Below are positions 5,801 to 11,031 of a DNA stretch of 11,031 nt, in pieces (position 1 is the first letter of the stretch; each line of letters opens with the position of its first letter). The notes beneath the pieces are model-generated. The model had not been told where the DNA came from. It saw only the letters and a program-made list of their open reading frames with translations, and ran no database searches. Location of the stretch: positions 1 to 11,031 of the forward strand of contig DAPT01000041.1 in the NCBI GenBank assembly GCA_002502215.1. Reading direction: 5' to 3'. Source of the DNA: Euryarchaeota archaeon UBA124 (GTDB taxonomy: Archaea; Thermoplasmatota; Poseidoniia; Poseidoniales; Poseidoniaceae). A program made the translations under genes and the position numbers.

Positions 5801-8509
5801 AATGGGATTCTTACAGCGACCGGGCAGAGCAATTCCTACCATGTTGTCGGATTGGAAGTGTATATTCCGCCGAATGCTCAGCCCCAGCGATTGTCATTTG
5901 AAGCAGATGAGCAAACGCCACTGGTTCAACATCGTTTCGAATTGAGTCTGCATGTTCTCCAGATACACCGGTCTGCATTGAGCGTTATAGATCCACAATC
6001 TACATTCGAACCGTCAGGATTTAACGTCAGCATAAATCATCAACTCCTTATTCAGCTTGAGAATCCTGGAAATGGTCAGGATACGTATGAATTCGAAGCA
6101 AGGGTTCTTTCGACCGAAACTGTATCGAGTGACGATGTTCAATTCACGTACTACAACCCGGTTCGTGAGCTTGGTCCGTTAGCAACAACCATCATGCCAT
6201 TGGACATCGTATTGAGTGAAACGCTTCCAGCCGCTGAACCGTTTTACCTCGAGTTTGAATGGGCATCAATCATCAACAAATCCGTTTACGCAACAACGAC
6301 GCTACTCATCGAAGCAGAACAACGGCATGAATGGAACATTGTTGTTGTCGATGGTGAACAACAATCCGTTCAACCCAACGTCGACCACCTCCTTGAATTT
6401 AACATTACAAACACTGGGAACTTCCTGGATGATGTTCAACTAATTCCGACAATTTCGGTCACTACCGCCACCAATGACACGGTGGTTTGGCAACCACACA
6501 ACCAAATTAATTCACCAATGCTCGATGTAAATTCATCCTCAACCTTGTCGGTTAATCAAACAATACCAAATGCATGGAAAGACGCAACAGCTACCGTATC
6601 CTACCAGGTTATCTCATCGGGCTATATCCTGAAGCAGTTCGAGATCAATCTGACAGTTCTCGAACATTCGGAATGGAGACTTAATCTGGCAAACAGCGAC
6701 CTCGAAGTCATGCCAGGTGGAGATACAATCCAAGTTGAACTTGAACAAAAAGGAAACACACCCTCCACACCGTTCATGACAAAATATGGTCAAGGCTGGA
6801 ACATTACCTTACCTGATGGGACGCTGATGGAGCCTGGTCAGAAAAAAGTAGTTGACGTGTACGTTGAAGCACCTCCGAACGCCAGAGAAGGCGATGTGAA
6901 TATTTTGCAGATTCGTGTTTCGGATGCTGTTGGAAAAGGAATGGAAGTATTCCAAGTACCCGTGCGCGTGATTGGATCCTCAAATTATAACATCCAGGCT
7001 ACCAACGACTGGTACATTTCCTCCGCTGGTGGTTATCCGCTCGCTTGGGTCGAGAACACTGGTAATGATTTACCCGAGATGGAATTCGAAGTCCTAAATT
7101 TACCAGTAGGCTGGACAGCATCAATTGATTCACCAATCGCAATTGTCCCAGGAGAGATTCACGGACTTCCAATCGACCTCATCCCTCCAACAGATTGGGA
7201 CAAGAACCCATTCACAATTTCCGTTGAAGTGACACACTCAACGCTCGGTTCGGAACAAGTTGATTTTACAGTGCATTCGTCAACCATCGCATTTGCGGAA
7301 AGCCCTGTCCTGTGGGCACGTAGTGGTACACAACTTTCGATTGAGTTCCACAACGACGGAGGTCAAGCAGTCAGTAACGAACAAGGAGTCACATCCGATA
7401 CGACACACACCTTCTCGATACCAAATGGCTTGGAATACGTCAATTTGAGCAGTGGAGATGACAAAATTCAACTTGCCCTTATCGGCAAAGAGATTCCCCA
7501 AACTTCAGTCCTATGTTCGTTTGTTAACCAAGCATTTACTGATTTGGGCAAAGCGCCATATTCTGGAGAGATCGTCACTTGTGAGGTCGTCGGTGATCCC
7601 GCTACGAGCACCAAGATTTCGTTCGTGGTTGCAACAAACCGAGGTGAGAGCATTCCGCTTGGTGTTACGACATTTAACATCTTAGAGAACGAATCAACAT
7701 ACACAAACTTGAGTGTCATGGACTGGGATCCGGCACCAGGAAGCTTCACACTTGTCGTGTCAGCGTTTGACGAGTTTGGAAATGTGATTTCGACAATCGA
7801 TCGAGAATTCACATCACGCGAATCAGGTTGGAATGTAGGAATCAGCAGTATTTCTGCAAAAGGAACAATCAATGTTGCATTGTTACGCACCAATTATGTC
7901 GTCCTCGAAGACGCTGTGTGTGTTCTTTTGGTCGAGAGTCGAGACAGTGCTTTCAAGGCAGAAGTGAAAGTAGAATTCACAGGTACAACCTTTGATGCCA
8001 ACAAACGCATCGATGCAATCGGACTTGATGATAAGGAGCAATTGGATGCTGAAATCCGATGCAACACCCCGTTCGATGTTGATGATGATCCAAGCGATGA
8101 CTCTGCGACAGTTATATTCGAACTTGAAGAACCTTCGGCTTTGAGTTCATCGAACATCCTCTGGGGTGCAGCTGTGTCCATTGTTCTTGTCGGCGTTTAT
8201 CTCTTCATTGTACAGCGACAGGCGAATGCAGCGCTTCGAGAAATGGTTCGCAAGCAGCCTAAACCAAAGACACCAAAGGAAAAACAGCCTGCTGCAAGGG
8301 AAGAAATTGTTGAAGACGACATAAGTATCAGTATTGAAAGCGATGATGTTGAGGAAGCAACACCTCCATCCATGATCGAAGAAATTCCTGCGCGTGAGGA
8401 TTTAACCCCTTCAGGTCGGTTGGATTCAATCCGAAAAGAGCTGAGTCCCGAAGACGAAACCCAACAACAATCGAGCATTGAGGAACGCATGTCAAAATTC
8501 TTTGATTAG
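2891..8509 (+). CDS. Giant membrane-anchored surface protein: FG-GAP-like propeller, CARDB, Ig-like repeats, C-terminal TM and cytoplasmic tail
   Basis: The protein has 1,872 residues. An in-frame TAA at 2885-2887 makes ATG 2891 the first possible start. Residues about 14-30 are hydrophobic and would act as a signal peptide or anchor. Residues about 45-570 contain repeated Asp-rich FG-GAP/VCBS-like calcium loops: DVNLDG (173), DLELDG (252), QLDSDA (366), DLNNDS (423), DIDGEGDPE (491) and DLDGDG (543), fitting an extracellular propeller. Residues 577-679 match CARDB (PDPGQTLTVTGQFANIGT, then a NLTEAREDNN end). From about 690 to 1,750 come Ig-like beta domains marked by N-x-G-N turns: ENLGN (about 827), ENPGN (1057), NTGN (1173), QKGN (1285) and ENTGN (1388), spaced roughly 100-230 residues apart. 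A transmembrane helix lies at about 1756-1777. It is followed by a basic stretch (PKPKTPKEK) and an acidic tail, so the tail is probably cytoplasmic. Cysteines are few and N-x-S/T sites are many. Likely roles are adhesion, cell-envelope structure or substrate binding; no catalytic motif was seen. The 222-residue gene follows after 41 bp. Confidence 0.85.
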   Translation: MSSASHSEAGPRLPAFSIVLLMLMVSFTHIQFSNLTEDKVAQPSSAQVWDDLEQPWGQYGGSATRNGTMPLHDSTSGTMISINDPVINWVALDDNIGSDAYGSIIGNFSGSLTVSPGAFERCTPSNLFAVIMHESTSTSSTKLSLIAGDDADVAWQVDLGETRAARSTPVLVDVNLDGTIEVVVVYDTESSLQVDVWSPELTCDESGWQSSGHSNELLWSWTSTDYRIGITSPHFQTRQSNHLSVTQPLLADLELDGQPELVLTVVDTTTDDPHILSLPLGSNTPTENWDVTLERGTHPSDPAWAQLDGQNSVVLATTIDENSGNMWVWRIDGLTGSNDLGLVPLSGTDTDSDAPRLRLPSPVVAQLDSDAAPEMILTIPTDANGRTVGLGARFVGMELTSTEEIFSFRARNGYADAAPLPIDLNNDSIHDRLCWVTWYSASSVTFDREGMVGCHDLTNDPPTEEWTKIMNRGGSGNDNDEIAVSPPAWMDIDGEGDPEIVVAFGRRIFAFEGDTGFENEVSEGWDEPLSMPHRVWSAPAFADLDGDGFLDILYGDTLVSQRLLDLAPLPDGNGIAFNPVSPDPGQTLTVTGQFANIGTWENDDSIDCALYMNGQELTRIRFDDLKPLPPSGEGGPATFSVDVTASLGTHTFELVLDVNQNLTEAREDNNVEQTTLTVVEPYAVLIQGPETVTRIEPGSSEDVEVTITATGSRTADWDIAYDTTNLPDEWIVEPRQGTNLVAVELIPSTPVILPFTATLPADALGDEDGYIEVTATLTTDSSVQTTSWIPIEALRTRGLSLVGPTGLASSEGFGIPGYTAETYVLIENLGNAVETTTSIDWTSPSWGGTPVLFDGSSNVYSITLQPGEKKEMKILIDVPSSVSHGSMTTSTLTTCIGSGEDTLCRSLDANFTAVGSHTSPTHIRTVPATTHQFEFRMVMPQSGTLSWDLNQANIALPNWQWNASNGATLENGILTATGQSNSYHVVGLEVYIPPNAQPQRLSFEADEQTPLVQHRFELSLHVLQIHRSALSVIDPQSTFEPSGFNVSINHQLLIQLENPGNGQDTYEFEARVLSTETVSSDDVQFTYYNPVRELGPLATTIMPLDIVLSETLPAAEPFYLEFEWASIINKSVYATTTLLIEAEQRHEWNIVVVDGEQQSVQPNVDHLLEFNITNTGNFLDDVQLIPTISVTTATNDTVVWQPHNQINSPMLDVNSSSTLSVNQTIPNAWKDATATVSYQVISSGYILKQFEINLTVLEHSEWRLNLANSDLEVMPGGDTIQVELEQKGNTPSTPFMTKYGQGWNITLPDGTLMEPGQKKVVDVYVEAPPNAREGDVNILQIRVSDAVGKGMEVFQVPVRVIGSSNYNIQATNDWYISSAGGYPLAWVENTGNDLPEMEFEVLNLPVGWTASIDSPIAIVPGEIHGLPIDLIPPTDWDKNPFTISVEVTHSTLGSEQVDFTVHSSTIAFAESPVLWARSGTQLSIEFHNDGGQAVSNEQGVTSDTTHTFSIPNGLEYVNLSSGDDKIQLALIGKEIPQTSVLCSFVNQAFTDLGKAPYSGEIVTCEVVGDPATSTKISFVVATNRGESIPLGVTTFNILENESTYTNLSVMDWDPAPGSFTLVVSAFDEFGNVISTIDREFTSRESGWNVGISSISAKGTINVALLRTNYVVLEDAVCVLLVESRDSAFKAEVKVEFTGTTFDANKRIDAIGLDDKEQLDAEIRCNTPFDVDDDPSDDSATVIFELEEPSALSSSNILWGAAVSIVLVGVYLFIVQRQANAALREMVRKQPKPKTPKEKQPAAREEIVEDDISISIESDDVEEATPPSMIEEIPAREDLTPSGRLDSIRKELSPEDETQQQSSIEERMSKFFD

Positions 8510-8550
8510 ACTTCACATACATCAATAGATGAGATGTTCTGCGATGAACA

Positions 8551-9219
8551 ATGAAGGGTCGTCACGAAAACACTACTGCGTTTTACACTCTGGATGGTTG
8601 TCATTCAAATCTGTTGTCAAGCGTGTTTGGTGCCTTGATGGCGAATCGAGAACAAACCAACAATGCTTGGAAATCTATGTGCGAGCATTCAAAGATACAG
8701 GACCGTTTTCGAACCCAAGGGGTCGATAATTGGGGATCAAGAGATACGATTACGTGGGACGATCCAACCATTCTTTTCACACTAACCCGTATGCTCAACG
8801 ATGATGGTTTGCCGATTATGCTCGGCGAGGACCGTAACAGGGAACGCTTTGGACGATTTCCACACCCTACTGGCTCGACGATACAATATGTTCGAGACAA
8901 CGTGCGAAACGCCTCTTCCCAAACCAATGATTTGTTCGAGGATCTTGTAACGCATCTCGATTATTTACTGATTCGATGCAGCGCTTCCGAAGTCGGCGAC
9001 GAGCGTTATCTTCAGGGGAGAGCAGGGTTGTGTGTTATGGGTTTCCTCACCTCGGAAGAAGTCAAAACATTGCGTTCAACACTTCTTGGAGGAGGATGGA
9101 CTGTCGCCAAAGATGAACCAATTGATGGTGGTGTCCGCGATGCAATTCGTCATGTAAATGCCTTGCTCCTTGCAGCAGAACGTAGGAATGCTGGGCTTAT
9201 TCATAGAATGCATGCATAG
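8551..9219 (+). CDS. Conserved-looking protein of unknown function linked to the surface-protein gene
   Basis: I do not recognise this 222-residue protein. An in-frame TGA at 8545-8547 makes ATG 8551 the earliest start; only a weak ribosome site precedes it, and ATG 8638 is an alternative. No signal peptide or membrane segment is visible, so it is probably cytoplasmic. It has a Trp/Asp-rich segment (DNWGSRDTITWDDPTILF, about 59-76), a Pro/Gly/Arg segment (GRFPHPTG, 101-108), an amphipathic helical region (128-146), a Gly-rich turn (LLGGGWTVAKDEP, 178-190) and a C-terminal basic helix (194-222). Cysteines at 17, 44, 143 and 161 do not form a paired zinc motif. It lies 41 bp after the giant surface protein and is probably co-transcribed, so it might act on that protein's cytoplasmic tail; this is inference. 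It meets purC tail to tail with a 2-bp gap. Confidence 0.7.
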   Translation: MKGRHENTTAFYTLDGCHSNLLSSVFGALMANREQTNNAWKSMCEHSKIQDRFRTQGVDNWGSRDTITWDDPTILFTLTRMLNDDGLPIMLGEDRNRERFGRFPHPTGSTIQYVRDNVRNASSQTNDLFEDLVTHLDYLLIRCSASEVGDERYLQGRAGLCVMGFLTSEEVKTLRSTLLGGGWTVAKDEPIDGGVRDAIRHVNALLLAAERRNAGLIHRMHA

Positions 9220-9221
9220 AG

Positions 9222-10127
9222 TCAGAACGTCTCCGATGTAAGACGTTCGTACATCGATGCATAAAGCGCTGCGGTTTCATCAATCACCGATTGAGGAAGT
9301 GCTGGAATCGGGGGGTCATCTGTACCTGCATCACGTGCAGCTTTCAAGTTCGCTTGATGTCCAGTGTTGATGTAATGAGTTCGAACAAATTCTTTTGACA
9401 ATTCAATGCACTCACCATCAGCATATGCTTCAGCGTCCCACCAGCGATCTTCATCGAGTGTTCCGAAGGTATCAACGAGAACGACTTTCCGTCCAGGTCC
9501 TAGAGCAAATTCTTTCTTTCCGTCGACGTGAATGAGGCCGTTCTTTGCAGCTTCTCTCTCAATGATTTCATCGATTTTTAAAACCGCAGTTACGATTGAA
9601 TCATACTCTTCGTCGGTGATGTTCGAGATTTCAAGGGCTTCTTTGCGGTCGATATTTCGATCGTATGCTTCAAATTTTGTCGTGACTTCCACAAATGGCT
9701 TCTCGAGTTTGGCACCGTATTCACAATCAGCAGAAACGCCGAGTTGCTCCGGTGTCAATTCACCACGTTGGAATCGACGCCAGGCAGAGCCTGACAGGTA
9801 GTGACGGCAAATGAATTCCAGTGGAACAAAGACCCACTCCATGTCGCGTGGAATTGCACCGGGTTCTTTGATGACCTCAACCTTTCGAACAAGACAACGT
9901 TCTGCGGAGTTGACTTCAACAAGATGTGTACCGCACACACCCTCATCTTCAACCAGTTTGAACCAGTGTGCTGTTGTCCTATTCAGTGATTCACCTTTAC
10001 GGGGAATCAGAGACGGAATAATCTGATCGAAAACTGAAATCTGATTGGTAAATCGGAATTCCAAAACATCCGGGTCGTCAGTAGACCATACTTGCTTAAC
10101 CTTTCCTTGATAGAGCATTTCTCCCAT
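9222..10127 (-). CDS. purC: Phosphoribosylaminoimidazole-succinocarboxamide synthase (SAICAR synthetase)
   Basis: PurC joins aspartate to CAIR using ATP to make SAICAR in de novo purine synthesis, in the cytoplasm. With the ATG at 10127 it has 301 residues, nearer the longer SAICAR synthetases (about 300) than the short bacterial form (about 240). Visible motifs are the LYQGKVKQVW nucleotide loop (5-14), FDQIIPSLIPRKGESLNR (33-50), the first family signature VPLEFICRHYLSGS (101-114), PFVEVTTKFEAYDR (144-157), D202-x-K-x-E206-F and the D219...D225...R228-W-W metal/substrate segment. The second signature usually ends EFG but here is EFA. The start is uncertain: ATG 10118 begins exactly at LYQG but its only purine run is too close, and the frame also extends to 10193, which would overlap aIF6. 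The gene follows aIF6 after 46 bp on the same strand and may share its transcript. Confidence 0.93.
   Translation of the reverse strand: MGEMLYQGKVKQVWSTDDPDVLEFRFTNQISVFDQIIPSLIPRKGESLNRTTAHWFKLVEDEGVCGTHLVEVNSAERCLVRKVEVIKEPGAIPRDMEWVFVPLEFICRHYLSGSAWRRFQRGELTPEQLGVSADCEYGAKLEKPFVEVTTKFEAYDRNIDRKEALEISNITDEEYDSIVTAVLKIDEIIEREAAKNGLIHVDGKKEFALGPGRKVVLVDTFGTLDEDRWWDAEAYADGECIELSKEFVRTHYINTGHQANLKAARDAGTDDPPIPALPQSVIDETAALYASMYERLTSETF
9225..9256. repeat. Nested inverted repeats at the purC 3' end, at a convergent junction
   Basis: GAACGTCT (9225-9232) and AGACGTTC (9241-9248) form a perfect 8-bp stem with an 8-nt loop. Seven loop bases, CGATGTA (9234-9240), are exactly complementary to TACATCG (9250-9256) just beyond the stem. 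The pairings overlap in a pseudoknot-like order but are probably too tight to form together. They lie in the last codons of purC, 6 bp from the stop of the convergent 222-residue gene, a plausible place for 3'-end formation in either direction. No T-tract follows on either side. Confidence 0.4.
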
Positions 10128-10173
10128 GATGGAGTTTCTGAAAGAGAGGCTCTTGAACATTGGTGTTCGACTA

Positions 10174-10836
10174 TTAGATGATGCCAAGTGCATCTTCTAT
10201 TCGATTAAGCTCAGGACCGGTCGTATTCGATCCTGCAACAGCACCCTCATTCGAAGCACAAATACCAGCTCCCACGTACGGAGATCCAAAGGAGACTGTA
10301 CCTACCATTGGTGGAACTCCGAGTATTTCCTCGATGAGGAGAACCTCATCACTCGCAACATCGGGGTGCAACAGCACGCCCTGATCGTTAACAACGCCAA
10401 GACTGCCTACCACATCTTGTCCACCGATTGTGGTGGCGATTATATCCACGCCGAGAACATCGGCTAAAATTTCCAATCCTTCATGAGGAATACTCGGGGA
10501 AGCGACACAGCCTTGCTCATTTGCGAGTAGAAGATTACCTGCAGTGTTAACCCCGCCTTCCATTACGACGACATCGCCATAGGCGGTTAACTGATCGATG
10601 TCTTTTTCAGTCGCAATATCGGCAACTGCAATTCCATTTGAATTACCAGCGAGTAAAGCACCAATTAGGTTTGAGCCACCAATTGATATTGGCGCCATCT
10701 CCAGTTGCAAGGTCGTCTCGAGTTGTTCGATTATTACTTCTGGTAGTTCTCGGGGATGAAACAACACCTTGCCAATGGAGGAGAGGTGAATTCCAATCTG
10801 GTCAGAACCCAATATGTCCAATGTATCGATCGGCAT
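10174..10836 (-). CDS. eif6: Translation initiation factor 6 (aIF6), ribosome anti-association factor
   Basis: aIF6 binds the large ribosomal subunit and prevents premature joining with the small one; in eukaryotes eIF6 also acts in 60S biogenesis. The 220-residue length is normal for archaea. The protein shows the repeats of the pentein fold: GSDQIGIHLSSIGKVLFHP (near the start), SNLIGALLAGNSNGIAV, GGVNTAGNLLLANEQGCV, GQDVVGSLGVVNDQGVLLHP and SPYVGAGICASNEGAVAGSN. I chose ATG 10836 over the in-frame GTG 10845 because GGTGA lies 5 nt before the ATG. The gene sits about 95 bp downstream of the 5S rRNA on the same strand, and purC follows after 46 bp. Confidence 0.96.
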   Translation of the reverse strand: MPIDTLDILGSDQIGIHLSSIGKVLFHPRELPEVIIEQLETTLQLEMAPISIGGSNLIGALLAGNSNGIAVADIATEKDIDQLTAYGDVVVMEGGVNTAGNLLLANEQGCVASPSIPHEGLEILADVLGVDIIATTIGGQDVVGSLGVVNDQGVLLHPDVASDEVLLIEEILGVPPMVGTVSFGSPYVGAGICASNEGAVAGSNTTGPELNRIEDALGII

Positions 10837-10870
10837 ATCCTTCACCCTCGTTACGATGTATCCATACGTA

Positions 10871-10880
10871 GTTTAGAAAT
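10871..10880 (-). promoter_or_regulatory. Candidate TATA-like element for aIF6
   Basis: The minus strand reads ATTTCTAAAC here. A start about 25 nt downstream, near 10850, would give a short leader containing the GGTGA site before ATG 10836. The match to a TATA box is weak, and readthrough from the 5S rRNA is an alternative. Confidence 0.25.
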
Positions 10881-10888
10881 CTTAGGTG

Positions 10889-10931
10889 GAAGGAAAAGAA
10901 GAATCGGGGATATCCAAGAGGAAAGAAGAGG
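10889..10931 (-). terminator. Pyrimidine-rich tract after the 5S rRNA, probable terminator
   Basis: Just past the likely 3' end of the 5S rRNA the minus strand has CCCTCTTCTTTCCTCTT (about 10931-10915) and then TTCTTCTTTTCCTTCC (about 10904-10889). Archaeal polymerase commonly stops at T-rich tracts without a strong hairpin, so these could end 5S transcription before aIF6. The tracts are interrupted by C, so termination may be partial. Confidence 0.4.
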
Positions 10932-11031
10932 GGCACAGTGACTGCCGTTTCCGTGGACTCTCGTACCACAGTATTGGGACAGACGCAGAAGGGCTTGACT
11001 TCCGGGTTCGGGATGGGACCGGGTAAACACC
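10932..11031 (-). rRNA. rrf: 5S ribosomal RNA, 5' end cut by the window edge
   Basis: The minus strand from the right edge carries the conserved 5S core: CCCATCCCGAACCCGGAAGT and then CAAGCCC (helix III and loops B/C), then GTGGTACGAGAGTCCACGG (loop E and helix IV) and GGAAACGGCAG towards the 3' strand of helix I. By comparison with other 5S rRNAs about 20 nt of the 5' end lie beyond the window, so helix I cannot be checked and the 3' end near 10932 is approximate. No 23S or tRNA sequence is seen next to it in the window, so linkage to a large rRNA operon cannot be judged. Confidence 0.93.

Noticed and set aside
7468..7893. 141-codon minus-strand open frame inside the giant gene
   Set aside because: It is antisense of the Ig-like region with no independent support.
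10126..10467. 113-codon plus-strand open frame opposite purC and aIF6
   Set aside because: It is antisense of the aIF6 3' half, whose pentein repeats are unmistakable.
1..11031. CRISPR array, tRNA gene or insertion sequence
   Set aside because: I saw no regularly spaced direct repeats, no convincing T-loop and acceptor pair, and no transposase-like frame or terminal repeats. Short tRNAs could be missed by eye.

Overview
The window is archaeal. It carries a compact rpo7–spt4–rps24e–rps27ae cluster (an RNA polymerase subunit, an elongation factor and two archaeal/eukaryal-type ribosomal proteins), an aIF6 gene, a DtdA-type D-aminoacyl-tRNA deacylase and an archaeal-looking 5S rRNA. The moderate GC, tight packing, Shine-Dalgarno-led genes inside operons and a giant secreted propeller/CARDB/Ig-like protein with a C-terminal membrane anchor suggest a planktonic euryarchaeon of the Marine Group II (Candidatus Poseidoniales) type. 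That placement is inference; no marker phylogeny could be run.

Layout, left to right. Positions 1-340 (minus) hold the N-terminal part of dtdA, cut by the left edge. Divergent from it, a plus-strand gene of unknown function (about 408-1352) encodes a beta-propeller-like protein. It converges with, and overlaps by 22 bp, the end of a four-gene minus-strand operon (2625 to 1331): rpo7, spt4, rps24e and rps27ae, joined by 1-13 bp gaps or stop/start overlaps. A 265-bp divergent region (2626-2890) then carries candidate promoters, three sets of inverted repeats and two short upstream reading frames. The plus-strand gene 2891-8509 encodes a 1,872-residue surface protein: N-terminal hydrophobic export segment, FG-GAP-like propeller, CARDB domain, a chain of Ig-like domains, one C-terminal transmembrane helix and a charged tail of about 95 residues. 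A 222-residue protein of unknown function follows on the same strand (8551-9219). It meets purC (9222-10127, minus) tail to tail with a 2-bp gap. Upstream of purC on the same strand are aIF6 (10174-10836) and then the 5S rRNA (about 10932 to beyond the right edge).

How the genes relate. The minus-strand genes are core information processing plus one purine biosynthesis enzyme: transcription (Rpo7, Spt4), small-subunit proteins (S24e, S27ae), translation quality control (DtdA), 60S-type subunit maturation (aIF6) and 5S rRNA. The surface-protein gene and its partner form an accessory-like unit between them. No mobile element, CRISPR array or tRNA gene was seen. The best candidates for undescribed biology are the giant anchored protein with its linked unknown, and the structured divergent leader region between it and rpo7.
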